Source: Paenibacillus bouchesdurhonensis (GTDB lineage Bacteria > Bacillota > Bacilli > Paenibacillales > Paenibacillaceae). From it: a DNA stretch of 64,000 bases. The stretch covers positions 4,135,492 through 4,199,491 of the forward strand of contig NZ_LT732548.1 in NCBI RefSeq assembly GCF_900155685.1. Direction: 5' to 3'. The notes below the pieces were generated by a model. It saw nothing but the letters and a program-made list of their open reading frames with translations, did no database searches and was not told where the DNA came from. Below, in pieces: positions 51,799-60,288 of this stretch. The translations under genes were made by a program, and so were the position numbers. The stretch's first letter is position 1, and every line of letters starts with the position of its first letter.

Positions 51799-53151
51799 TC
51801 ACTCGCTGGCTGAATTATCGTTTGCAGCTGTATTTTCTGCATTCGTTAATTTATTGGTAATCTTGGATTTGCTCTTCACTTCATTATACCAATCTTCGAA
51901 TAATTCCGATACTTGCTGGGCTACCAAGTTCTTACGAATCTCCTCTTTATTCTCTTCGAGTGTCGCCTCTTTAGCGTCCTTGCGATCGGTTAATTTAATG
52001 ACTCTGTATCCATCATCCGTTTTTACCGCGCCGCTGATTTCATCCTTCTGCAGCTTGAAGGCAGCTTCTTCGATTGCCGGTTCGATCTGCCCCCGCTCAA
52101 AGAATCCGGTATCTCCGCCCACTTCCTTCGTAAACGCATCTAGCGACTTATCCTTGGCAAGCTCTGCAAAATCCTTGCCGTCCTTCAATTCTTGGATGAC
52201 TTCGTTTGCTTCTGCTTCGGTCTCTACCAAAATTACCGAAGCTCGAACCTGTTCCGGTGTGTTGAAGGATTCTTTATACATTTCGAACGTTTCTTTCACT
52301 TCCTCGTCCGTCACGTTCGTCTTATCCTCAAGCAGCTTGGACACCATGACATTAAGCTCAGCTTCCTGTTTCAAATCGTCTAATGTCATTCCATACTGTT
52401 GAAGCATTTGCTCCAATATCTCGAGACTGCCGAAGGATTTCGTATAATTATCGATCTCAGATTGGATATCTTCCTCAGATACAACAATATTCTTCTTCTT
52501 GGCCTCCTGTGTAATCAGCGTCTTCGTAATCATTGCTTCCAACGCTTGCTTGGCTTGTTCTCCGCCGCTAGCCTTTACCAGCTCATTATACAATTCGGCC
52601 TGAGTAATTTTAGTTCCATTAACCGTCGCTACAACATCTTTCTTGCCCCCGGCCAGCGGCAGTAGTAATACGATAACAAGCGCTGCGGCTAAAACCAAAG
52701 AAATGATCGGCCATATATTTGATGAACCGGATTTCGAGGGAGGAGATGAAGATTCAAACTGCGGAAATGCTTGTCCGCTAGGAGCTTGCTCGGGCTCTGC
52801 AGCGCCCGTAGTATCTATTGCCTTCATCGTTTGAACTGCTTCGGGCTCCGTTTCAAGCTCAGAACCTGCTCCATCTGCGGCGTCAGTTGCTGCACTGGCC
52901 TCGGTGTCAACTTCTTCGCGAGCTTCCGCTGCCGCTTCACGATCGGCCTCTGCCTCTGTTTCCGCCATTGCCTCCAGATTCCCTTCGTCTGCGGAGTCTG
53001 CATTCACGTTTGCTTCTACAGCTGTCTCAGCTTCCGGTGCCGCGTTTTCCTTTTCGACTGCCGCAGCGTCTTGGGATGAGCTCTCTTGCCCTGATCCAGC
53101 TTCGTTCTCCTTCCCTAGCGATTCCAGTTCCTTCTTATCTTTATCATCCAT
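51799..53151 (-). CDS. PrsA-like membrane peptidyl-prolyl isomerase with acidic N-terminal region
   Basis: 450 residues. A 145-residue Glu/Ala-rich, probably disordered, cytoplasmic part is followed by one helix (about 147-168, WPIISLVLAAALVIVLLLPL). Outside are the SurA_N-like region (ATVNGTKITQAELYNELV) and a parvulin domain at about 305-395 (FAELAKDKSLDAF; GGDTGFFERGQI). It should fold secreted proteins. Classic PrsA is a lipoprotein; here a membrane anchor takes that role, and no lipobox is present. Confidence 0.9.
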   Translation of the reverse strand: MDDKDKKELESLGKENEAGSGQESSSQDAAAVEKENAAPEAETAVEANVNADSADEGNLEAMAETEAEADREAAAEAREEVDTEASAATDAADGAGSELETEPEAVQTMKAIDTTGAAEPEQAPSGQAFPQFESSSPPSKSGSSNIWPIISLVLAAALVIVLLLPLAGGKKDVVATVNGTKITQAELYNELVKASGGEQAKQALEAMITKTLITQEAKKKNIVVSEEDIQSEIDNYTKSFGSLEILEQMLQQYGMTLDDLKQEAELNVMVSKLLEDKTNVTDEEVKETFEMYKESFNTPEQVRASVILVETEAEANEVIQELKDGKDFAELAKDKSLDAFTKEVGGDTGFFERGQIEPAIEEAAFKLQKDEISGAVKTDDGYRVIKLTDRKDAKEATLEENKEEIRKNLVAQQVSELFEDWYNEVKSKSKITNKLTNAENTAANDNSASE

Positions 53152-53203
53152 TTACTCAATAACTCCCTTCATCTCACCTAACGACGGAGCTCTCAGAATT
53201 AAG

Positions 53204-53219
53204 CTCTCTTTAAAGAGAG
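53204..53219. repeat. 16-base palindrome upstream of the PrsA-like gene
   Basis: CTCTCTTTAAAGAGAG lies about 50 bases in front of the start, a possible operator or promoter overlap. Nothing more can be said from the sequence. Confidence 0.35.
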
Positions 53220-53410
53220 TAACAGAATATGCGGAATCAAACATTAAATAAATATAAATTTAAACCGACTTTTATTAAAATCTGCTTAATTCACATCACA
53301 TGCCATCCCCGCGGTTAGAATAATCCTATTGTTGCTTTGCATTCGTGTTAGTGGACAAAACGTAGTAAAATAGAGGAGCCACAATAACGTTCGGGAGGAT
53401 CTGATCAACG

Positions 53411-54766
53411 ATGAACTATGAATCCTATTTTCAAAAACACAGAGAACAACATTTGGACGAATTAAAGCATTTGCTGACAATACCAAGCATTTCCGCCCTA
53501 TCCGAGCATAAGCCGGATATCGCTAAAGCGGCGGAGTGGATTTCCAGCTCGTTATCGAGCGCAGGGCTGGAGAATGTGGAAATCATTCCGACCAAGGGGC
53601 ATCCGATTATTTATGCAGACCATCTGCATGCTCCCGGGAAGCCAACCGTGCTCGTCTACGGGCACTATGACGTACAGCCGGTAGATCCACTGCATTTATG
53701 GGAGACGCCTCCGTTCGAGCCGACCATCCGGGATGGCAAGCTTTATGCACGTGGAGCAACGGATGATAAAGGCCAGCTGTTTCTTCACATCAAAGCCGTG
53801 GAGGCTATATTAAAGGAAGAGAAGCAGCTTCCGGTCAACATTAAGTTTTGCATTGAGGGCGAGGAAGAAATCGCCAGCCCAAACCTTCCGCCTTATCTGG
53901 ATGAGCATAAGGAAAAGCTAGCCGCCGACGTCGTACTCATCTCCGATACGTCTCTGCTGGAGCCTGGCAAACCGGCCATCTGTATTGGCCTCCGTGGATT
54001 ATGCTCTTTAGAGGTTACGGTGCACACCGCCAATACGGATCTGCATTCAGGAACCTTTGGAGGCGGCGTACCGAATGCACTGCATGCGATCGTTTCTTTG
54101 CTAGCTTCGCTCCATGATGACAAGGGAAGAGTCGCCGTGGAGGGCTTCTATGAAGGAGTTCCGGAGCTGACCCCTGCGATGCGTGAGGAATTCGCCAAAC
54201 AGCAGTTCAACGAGGAAAATTTGCAAGCCGATCTCGGCCTAAATACACTCTATGGCGAGGAGGGCTATAATTTCGTAGAGCGGATTGGCGCCCGCCCGAC
54301 GCTTGAACTGAACGGCGTATACGGCGGATTTCAAGGCGAAGGCTCCAAAACCGTCATTCCGAAAGAGGCTCACGCCAAAATTACATGCCGCTTAGTCGGC
54401 AATCAGGATCCTCAGGATATTTTGGACAAAATCGAAGCTCACTTGAAGCAGCACGTACAGCCTGGCGCCAAGTTAGACATTATCCAAGTGGAGAAGGCGC
54501 GTGCGTTCACCATCGATCCTGCAAATCCGATGCTGCAGAAAGCGGCAGATGCATACGAGCGCGTATACGGCACCCGCGCCCTGTTCACGAACGACGGCGG
54601 CTCCATCCCGATTGTCGAAACGTTATCCCGCGTCCTGAATGCTCCGGCCGTCATGATGGGCTTCGGGCTTCCCGACGAGAACCTCCATGCTCCGAACGAG
54701 CACTTCAATCTGGAGAATTTCGATAAAGGGCTGTTAACGATCGTAGACTACCTGAAATCGCTCTAG
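53411..54766 (+). CDS. M20-family dipeptidase
   Basis: 451 residues. Zinc-site residues are seen in YGHYDVQPV (His/Asp), GATDDKGQ and EGEEEI, and near the C-terminus GGSIPIVET and NEHFNLENF. It hydrolyses dipeptides in the cytoplasm. GGGAGG precedes the ATG. Intact and of normal length. The last host gene before the decayed region beside the element. Confidence 0.95.
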   Translation: MNYESYFQKHREQHLDELKHLLTIPSISALSEHKPDIAKAAEWISSSLSSAGLENVEIIPTKGHPIIYADHLHAPGKPTVLVYGHYDVQPVDPLHLWETPPFEPTIRDGKLYARGATDDKGQLFLHIKAVEAILKEEKQLPVNIKFCIEGEEEIASPNLPPYLDEHKEKLAADVVLISDTSLLEPGKPAICIGLRGLCSLEVTVHTANTDLHSGTFGGGVPNALHAIVSLLASLHDDKGRVAVEGFYEGVPELTPAMREEFAKQQFNEENLQADLGLNTLYGEEGYNFVERIGARPTLELNGVYGGFQGEGSKTVIPKEAHAKITCRLVGNQDPQDILDKIEAHLKQHVQPGAKLDIIQVEKARAFTIDPANPMLQKAADAYERVYGTRALFTNDGGSIPIVETLSRVLNAPAVMMGFGLPDENLHAPNEHFNLENFDKGLLTIVDYLKSL

Positions 54767-54780
54767 GACAGACGACAATA

Positions 54781-54824
54781 AACCTTCTAGCCTCTCCATT
54801 CGTGGATGGGCTGGAAGGTTTTTT
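54781..54824 (+). terminator. Terminator of the dipeptidase gene
   Basis: AACCTTC...AGCC / GGCT...GAAGGTT stem, loop of 16 bases, then TTTTTT, 15 bases after the stop. Confidence 0.88.
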
Positions 54825-55065
54825 AGCTATATAAGATCAACTAAAAAGTTCGATTTTCAAACAAATGGATTTATAGCAGTTAGATTCCGCGGCAAGGAAA
54901 GAAAGGTGGATTTAAATGGATTTCATGTCGTTAGAAGAAGGTATTTTTCCAATGATAAGCGGAATGCTTGATTTAGATACCTAAAATCCATCTAACCCCT
55001 AAGCAGATTCGTTTAGAGTACAATTAGATACATGAATTCAATTTAGTGTACGACACAGCTTATAT

Positions 55066-55152
55066 AGCTAAGATCGATAAGCCGGGAACCGTCTGCGTAT
55101 AGCCTTGGTTATGTTCAATCGTTCGGTTTCTGCATGTCATTGAGATGTAGTT
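55066..55152 (-). pseudogene. Decayed 3' end of a LuxR-type regulator (second remnant)
   Basis: On the minus strand this stretch aligns with the other remnant at 55538-55627: ACATGCAGAAA, then ACGCAGACGGTT and ATCGATCTTAG match TCATGCAGAAA, GCGCAGGCGGTT and AATCAAGCTTGG. Small insertions break the frame (NYIS...MQK versus ITNVMQK). It is a degraded homologue, not a working gene. Confidence 0.5.
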
Positions 55153-55459
55153 AGAAAGGGGACTCGAGTGGACTTGAGCAGCAGTAGCGTGGGGAGGAAT
55201 GAATCGGTACGAGCTGTAACGGACATAAAAGACGCTATTAGCCAGGAAAACAGCCTTTAAAAATGTAACGGGTACAGACAAGCTTAATAAGGTGTAAAGG
55301 AAGCCAATGGATACTCTAGAGTCGCTTGAGGCTGCAAGACGTAGACATTAGCTACAATACTTTTTTCCGCGCGATCCGAGGGATCGAACGCTAGCAGTGT
55401 CGACGGAGGGCCTGTTCAACATGTCCTTGTAATATCGGTTTCAGAAGGTTTCAAGCAAC

Positions 55460-55505
55460 AAAAAACCTCCTAGTTCCTTTCCTTTCCGGACAAGGAATTA
55501 GAAGG
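55460..55505 (-). terminator. Terminator of the LuxR remnant/recombinase transcript
   Basis: CCTTCTAATTCCTT / AAGGAACTAGGAGG stem with mismatches, followed by TTTTTT on the minus strand. It probably belonged to the interrupted LuxR-type gene and now ends recombinase transcripts. Confidence 0.75.
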
Positions 55506-55537
55506 CTTACGGTTTCTTACATGCTTTGGCAAAACCG

Positions 55538-55627
55538 TCAGATTTTTAGTTCCCCAAGCTTGATTAGCTCGACAACCGCCTGCGCACGACCTTTTACGTT
55601 CAATTTCTGCATGACATTCGTGATACA
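55538..55627 (-). pseudogene. 3' fragment of a LuxR/DegU-type response regulator at the integration site
   Basis: 30 codons in frame, ending in TGA, translate to ITNVMQKLNVKGRAQAVV followed by ELIKLGELKI. This matches the last part of the LuxR (GerE) helix-turn-helix of DegU-like regulators. An in-frame TGA lies just before it, 18 bases from the recombinase stop. The 5' part of the gene is absent here, as expected if the element split the gene. Confidence 0.7.
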
Positions 55628-55644
55628 TTTTCAAGCACGCAAAG

Positions 55645-57216
55645 TTAAATGTATGTTCGGATGTCGATGTCTCCGTCTTGAGCCACATCAATCCTTCTCA
55701 CCACCTGCATTAACAATGCGCGTGTCTTTTGAATGTCGTCATCGTATGATTTTAGATTTGTCATCTCAGTTAAAACTCTCCGAGCATCTTTCTTTATCCG
55801 TTCTACGTCAAAGCTTCTCTTTTCCTCAGCTACTATTGCTTCAAGTCTTTTTTCGTGATCGGTAATCTCTTTCTCGTACTGCTCTTTTTCATACTCATAC
55901 TGGCTTGTCTGTATGTCGCCCAGCATATGCTGCCGTCGGATTTCGAAAAGCAATTTCCGATTATTTTCAATTTGTTTGTTAAGCTTGCGCTTTTCCTTGT
56001 CAAAATCATTTTGTGGGATTGTAATTCCAATATCATCCGTGCCACGCGACTCTAACTCGCGTATTTTTTGACGTATCCGACCCAATATATTGCCTATTAA
56101 ATCGTTTCTAAGGTCGTAATACGGAAAATAGGTATTGTTTGAGCAGCCCGCTTTTCCCATCCTCCGTCGGCGGCTGCACAAGAGGTATCTATATTCCTTA
56201 CCTCCATCACGACTTTTACCTTTCATCGTTACCATTGCCGATCCGCAATCTTTACAAAATATCATCTTTGCAAACACATTAACAAATGTCCGTCGTCCGC
56301 CACGAGCAGCGCCCCCACGCTGAATCCTTAATTCGCGTGCCAGTTTGTAACGTTCCAACGGGATTATTGCGGGATGTGTCTGTTCTTTAGACCATTCCCA
56401 CTCGCTTTCTGGTCTTTGCACAAGTTTCTTTCTTCGGTTCATGAGATCATTTAAATCATCGTATACAACTTCCGTTGTATATCTACCAGATATATTATAA
56501 CCAGTATAAGTTGGGTTTTTAAGTATAGATTGAACCGACCCAAGATTCCACGGTCTGCCCGTATATGATTTATATACTATACCCGCAGGGTTTTCTCCGT
56601 TAAGGTAATTGACAATGTTTTTATCGCCAGTGCCTGAGATGTAAAGTTCATAAATCAAATCGACGACTGCAGCTTGTTCAGGGTAAGTTTCATATGTTCT
56701 TCGTCCTTCTGCTGTTGTAACTATTTTATACCCATACGCCGGCTTGGAAGCGATTATATTTCCGTCTTCAAGCACTGACTTCCTGATACCACGACGCGAT
56801 GAAACACTGATGTCGCCACTTGTATTTTGATTAACAACAGCTTTTATTCCAAATAAGAGCTCGTCATCCTTCTTCGCAGAATCATAACCATCTTCGATAG
56901 ACACGACCCTAATATTTAGCGCATTAACCAAAATCCTTTTTAGCGAGATAGCATCCAGCGCATCACGACTAAAACGAGAAAGAGAGGTAAACCATAACGA
57001 TCTAATCTCACCACTCTTTGCATCTGCGATCATCTTCTGCACATCTTCCCGAGCCACGATGCTAGTACCAGTGTCCCTATCCTCGTATATACGATCTAAC
57101 TCAACTCCTTCTCGCGCTGCCGATTCAATGAGAAACGACTCCTGATGTTCCGGGCTGTCTTTTTGCGAGTCGTATAAGGTGGAGACCCGAACATAACCTC
57201 TATCCTTTTTCATCAT
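55645..57216 (-). CDS. Large serine recombinase (integrase)
   Basis: 523 residues from ATG 57216. The resolvase domain starts with GYVRVSTLYDSQ (catalytic Ser near 12). The recombinase domain (about 165-270) follows, then a zinc ribbon (FCKDCGSAM ... LLCSRRR ... GCSNN) and a coiled coil (about 390-470). This layout is that of phage and ICE integrases that act with single attP/attB cores. It sits at the element's edge next to a split host gene. It overlaps the 65-residue gene upstream by 17 bases. Confidence 0.95.
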   Translation of the reverse strand: MMKKDRGYVRVSTLYDSQKDSPEHQESFLIESAAREGVELDRIYEDRDTGTSIVAREDVQKMIADAKSGEIRSLWFTSLSRFSRDALDAISLKRILVNALNIRVVSIEDGYDSAKKDDELLFGIKAVVNQNTSGDISVSSRRGIRKSVLEDGNIIASKPAYGYKIVTTAEGRRTYETYPEQAAVVDLIYELYISGTGDKNIVNYLNGENPAGIVYKSYTGRPWNLGSVQSILKNPTYTGYNISGRYTTEVVYDDLNDLMNRRKKLVQRPESEWEWSKEQTHPAIIPLERYKLARELRIQRGGAARGGRRTFVNVFAKMIFCKDCGSAMVTMKGKSRDGGKEYRYLLCSRRRRMGKAGCSNNTYFPYYDLRNDLIGNILGRIRQKIRELESRGTDDIGITIPQNDFDKEKRKLNKQIENNRKLLFEIRRQHMLGDIQTSQYEYEKEQYEKEITDHEKRLEAIVAEEKRSFDVERIKKDARRVLTEMTNLKSYDDDIQKTRALLMQVVRRIDVAQDGDIDIRTYI

Positions 57217-57397
57217 TTTGCATTTCCCCTGTAATATATTTGGACAAAACATCATCCAAATTGTACGACACGACCCCGTGCTTTGCAAAAACTTTCTTCA
57301 TTTCACTGCGAGCAAGATTCCTGACTATCTCAACAGAACGATCCTCTTCTAGGATAAAATTAAGTCTATATTTCTTTTTCCCTTGCTGCTTCCCCAT
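57200..57397 (-). CDS. Small basic protein encoded in front of the recombinase
   Basis: 65 residues. TAGGTGATG precedes the ATG (MGKQQGKKKYRLNFILEEDR). Basic start, then mixed helical sequence. It overlaps the recombinase start. No family recognised. A role as recombination directionality factor is possible from size and position, but nothing in the sequence proves it. Confidence 0.6.
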   Translation of the reverse strand: MGKQQGKKKYRLNFILEEDRSVEIVRNLARSEMKKVFAKHGVVSYNLDDVLSKYITGEMQNDEKG

Positions 57398-57436
57398 TTG
57401 GCATCACCTACTATCATGCTATGTGAAGGGGCTTGG

Positions 57437-57919
57437 CTAAGTTGCCCCTTCAGTCTCTTCCTCCTCCGACTTTTCCACCAACAAATTCAAGTCCGCAGCC
57501 AGTTTATAAAATGCTCTCCAGCGAATTGTACCGTACTTTCCCGCACTGATTTCCGGCTTAAACACTTGATTGTAGACATGATAGTCCGTGATATAATCAT
57601 GCTCCTTCGTCATGTATCGTTCCTCGATCAAAAACCGTTCCATCCGTGGCATACGGTTGACAACCCGCTCAATTCGTTCGCAGTACTTTTTGCGGTATGC
57701 TCGGGAGTCCACGTTATGAATAGCTATGTCGGCGGTTTGATCACTAGTGACATTCGTCGGGCCATGGAATCTCTCGTTGTATCCCGCTGTCGTGCTTGCC
57801 TCTCGGTCTTCGTGACTCAGGAATTTATACATCCTGTATTTTTCGAAGGCGTTCTCAACCGCTGCCTGTGTCTTCTTCCGATCAATCTCCGGAAGGAAAC
57901 TTAATTGCCCCACTCGCAT
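57437..57919 (-). CDS. ArpU-family phage late-gene regulator
   Basis: 160 residues. Sequence such as MPRMERFLIEERYMTKEHDYITDYHVYNQVF and TIRWRAFYKLAADLNL in its second half is of the ArpU type (sigma-like phage transcription regulator). GGAGGTGA precedes the ATG closely. In phages ArpU sits at the end of the early region and controls packaging/late genes. Here the serine recombinase follows directly. Confidence 0.8.
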   Translation of the reverse strand: MRVGQLSFLPEIDRKKTQAAVENAFEKYRMYKFLSHEDREASTTAGYNERFHGPTNVTSDQTADIAIHNVDSRAYRKKYCERIERVVNRMPRMERFLIEERYMTKEHDYITDYHVYNQVFKPEISAGKYGTIRWRAFYKLAADLNLLVEKSEEEETEGAT

Positions 57920-57964
57920 TCACCTCCAGGATTGGGGTTCCCCCGGCCGGAGCCGGGGCATCCT

Positions 57965-58459
57965 TTATTGCGGTAACTCATCCGGGTCGCCATCCTCAAC
58001 GCCGGCCATCGGATCGCTCTTCGCAGCCAAAGCATCATCAAGCGTCAGTTGGTTTTTATCCTCGACCTCAACGGTTCCGTCTTGGTTGATCTTGCCCTTC
58101 AGTCCTTCGCGGTACTTTTTCTGGTTCTCCCGAAACTCTTTGACCGTCTGACTGGCCTTTGAAAGAGTTAGCGTAACATCCGTACCGGAACGGCTGTAAA
58201 AAGCTGCGCTGCTCTCTTCAGACGTTCCACCCTTGACCTCAAACTCCATTACGGTTTTCTTATCATCCCGGTTGATCTTCTTGTATTCGGCCTCAACCGT
58301 AACGTCTTCCAAACCTTCGATCTCAAGTATTACGACATTGCGGGATAATTCTCGGAGCTCTTCTTTTTCCTCGTCCTCCCCTTTGACCCAGAAGGTCATG
58401 GATTCCTTTTTGCTATCGCGAGTTTGTTTATTAAAATGTGCTTTGATTGTGATGGACAT
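57965..58459 (-). CDS. Phage hypothetical protein, 164 residues
   Basis: A charged protein with a beta-rich first half (SITIKAHFNKQTRDSK) and an acidic tail ending DGDPDELPQ. AGAGGGGAAATT precedes the ATG. No family recognised; probably part of the phage early operon. Confidence 0.7.
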   Translation of the reverse strand: MSITIKAHFNKQTRDSKKESMTFWVKGEDEEKEELRELSRNVVILEIEGLEDVTVEAEYKKINRDDKKTVMEFEVKGGTSEESSAAFYSRSGTDVTLTLSKASQTVKEFRENQKKYREGLKGKINQDGTVEVEDKNQLTLDDALAAKSDPMAGVEDGDPDELPQ

Positions 58460-58496
58460 TTATAATTTCCCCTCTCGGAATAATTTTGGAATAATT

Positions 58497-59162
58497 TCAG
58501 TTGAATCTGACAAGTTCATCAGCGATGAAGAAGTTGCCCCAGCCGTCCTGTTGCAGCTTTCCATCTGTGGCCATCCGAACTTTCAACTCCTCGCCACAGA
58601 CGTGGCATGTCACTACGCGCTCTTCCTCAGGGATATAGTGATTGCCCTTGTTCTTACAGTCAGGGTTCTTGCACCAATATCGGCAGCGGTAATGCGGCAC
58701 CCCATCTTTGTACTTAATGCCCGTTTTGTAGTGCTCTGGCTCCGGGATGGTCTTCGGCCCGCTTTCAACCGCTTTGCTTACCAGCTCCGCTATTGGAGTT
58801 GTCAGATTCCTTCCCGATCCAATAAGCGGTGGCTTGGTAATCTCTACTGCTGATTTTGGTAGTTGTGGGATCTTAGGTAGCGGTATGACAATCTCACCGG
58901 GACTAATGCATTGCAGTCCTCTTGCTGCATCTGCCACGGTCTGGGTAGTTGTGGCCCCTATCTCCCTCGCCAACTTAGACAGACCCTCGATCTTCTCGCT
59001 GCTCTCATTATTTGATTTAGTCAAAGATTCACTTTGCGTCTTAACCCCAAATACGCTCATGAATCCTTCAATGATGGATTGTCCATTCTCCGCCGTAGCC
59101 CCATCCATCTCCAACTCTCCGCTACCTTCAGGCGTTTGAATATTTACTCTCAACCAGCTCAT
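58497..59162 (-). CDS. Phage protein with C-terminal zinc-finger-like cysteines
   Basis: 221 residues. The first half has a short beta start and helices without a known domain. The C-terminus carries CRYWCKNPDCKN and later CHVCGEE, two candidate zinc sites about 20 residues apart. GAGAGGAGCC precedes the ATG. Function unknown. Confidence 0.7.
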   Translation of the reverse strand: MSWLRVNIQTPEGSGELEMDGATAENGQSIIEGFMSVFGVKTQSESLTKSNNESSEKIEGLSKLAREIGATTTQTVADAARGLQCISPGEIVIPLPKIPQLPKSAVEITKPPLIGSGRNLTTPIAELVSKAVESGPKTIPEPEHYKTGIKYKDGVPHYRCRYWCKNPDCKNKGNHYIPEEERVVTCHVCGEELKVRMATDGKLQQDGWGNFFIADELVRFN

Positions 59163-59177
59163 GGATAATGGCTCCTC

Positions 59178-59324
59178 TCATGAAAATACTTTTATAATTG
59201 CTATTGCTATAATTGCCGCGCAGCAGATGGCAGCCATGTTTTGACCATGCGGCTTATTGTTCTTGCCGTCCCCAATAGCTTCCAGAAAACTGACTCCAGC
59301 GACGATGGATAAAAAGATGATCAC
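59178..59324 (-). CDS. Very small membrane protein (48 residues)
   Basis: GTG start at 59324 overlaps the previous stop by four bases (GTGA), with GAGGGGGCG upstream. Two short hydrophobic helices (IIFLSIVAGVSFLEAI and MAAICCAAIIAIAIIKVF) flank a polar loop. It is shorter than 60 residues and easily missed. Membrane location is likely; function unknown. Confidence 0.6.
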   Translation of the reverse strand: MIIFLSIVAGVSFLEAIGDGKNNKPHGQNMAAICCAAIIAIAIIKVFS

Positions 59325-60115
59325 GATCCGCTCGCCCCCTCTGGCTGCAACATTTTCCTAAGCTCTCCTACGTTGTCCGTAACCTTATCGAGCACCGTCA
59401 TCACCTGCGGGTTTACTCCGGTTGATAGCCGTTGCCTAAGCTCGTCTTCCCAGCTATTCCAGGCGCCCAGGCGAATGCCGTAATCACCCAGCAATTCCCG
59501 AACCTGTTGCAACAGATCAGAGTCCCTTTGAAGCCGCTCCTTCTCCCAATCCACATCACTGACTTTCTTCCGAAGCTCGTTAATTTCGTTGACTAGCTTG
59601 GAACCTACATTTCTGCCAAGAGCCCTGCACGTCTTCTTTTCCTCCAGATAAGCCTCAAACATCTCACGTCGGCTGCTAAAAAACGGATGACTGTCCGACT
59701 CTGTCCGGGACATGAGCATGTATTTGTAAATGTCCGGCGGTATCTCGGTTAATCGGTGCTTCGCAGCTCGCTCTGTCCGCAGAGCCCCTGTATCCGGGTA
59801 GTAATAAATTAGTCCTACCTCCGGCGGTAGCTCGTCTTTTGCTATCAGACCCTTGGGGCATACAAAGCTAAATCTATTGCAATATGCCATGTATCCCGGC
59901 CATTTCTGATCTTGCAGAAAATCGCCGCGGCTCACTTTAACCTCATATCCCATAAGGCACGGGTTTGCCCAACTCTTCTTCATTGCCAAAGCGTCAAATT
60001 TCAGCAACTCCTTGTTGTCCCAGGTTCTGCCCGTCTTAACTTCAGTAAGAAACAAATCGTCAGTATGGCGCTTAGACAATGCGAGCTTGACCTGATCGGC
60101 TCGTACTTTACTCAC
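59321..60115 (-). CDS. MmcB-like protein with PD-(D/E)XK nuclease-type fold
   Basis: 264 residues. The N-terminal 120 residues contain HTDDLFLTEVKTG and GYEVKVSRGDFLQDQKW, similar to the MmcB family with its E-x-K site. A helical, possibly coiled C-terminal half follows (about 170-260). In Caulobacter MmcB takes part in DNA repair; the phage role is unknown. It starts four bases inside the 58-residue gene. Confidence 0.75.
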   Translation of the reverse strand: MSKVRADQVKLALSKRHTDDLFLTEVKTGRTWDNKELLKFDALAMKKSWANPCLMGYEVKVSRGDFLQDQKWPGYMAYCNRFSFVCPKGLIAKDELPPEVGLIYYYPDTGALRTERAAKHRLTEIPPDIYKYMLMSRTESDSHPFFSSRREMFEAYLEEKKTCRALGRNVGSKLVNEINELRKKVSDVDWEKERLQRDSDLLQQVRELLGDYGIRLGAWNSWEDELRQRLSTGVNPQVMTVLDKVTDNVGELRKMLQPEGASGS

Positions 60116-60288
60116 CAGCCCTCGCCGCCCTTCCGCATATATTTGTTGTTGTATCCCTCCTGACTAGCCGTAATGGTACTGTCAACCGGCTTTCGTGGTG
60201 GTGGCGGGCCGTCAGCGCCGATTTTCTTTAAATGCGCCTCTATCTGCTCCGGTGTCCAGACTTCTCGCTTAATCTTTTTGTACAGCAT
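60112..60288 (-). CDS. Small phage protein, 58 residues
   Basis: Start ATG 60288 (GAGGGGTG upstream). Sequence MLYKKIKREVWTPEQIEAHL, then a Pro-rich loop (DGPPPPRKP) and a basic end. It overlaps both neighbours slightly, so it is translationally coupled. No family recognised. Confidence 0.6.
   Translation of the reverse strand: MLYKKIKREVWTPEQIEAHLKKIGADGPPPPRKPVDSTITASQEGYNNKYMRKGGEGW

Larger units (their letters stand above)
54767..55644. other. Gene-poor junction between host and integrated element
   Basis: Apart from a terminator, two LuxR-type remnants and a hairpin, no convincing gene is seen. A 22-codon frame at 54916-54984 (start MDFMSLEEGIF) follows AAAGGTGG but has no further support. 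Confidence 0.6.

Noticed and set aside
53204..53219. T-box or riboswitch before the PrsA-like gene
   Set aside because: Only a short palindrome is present; the conserved T-box sequences and a leader terminator are missing.
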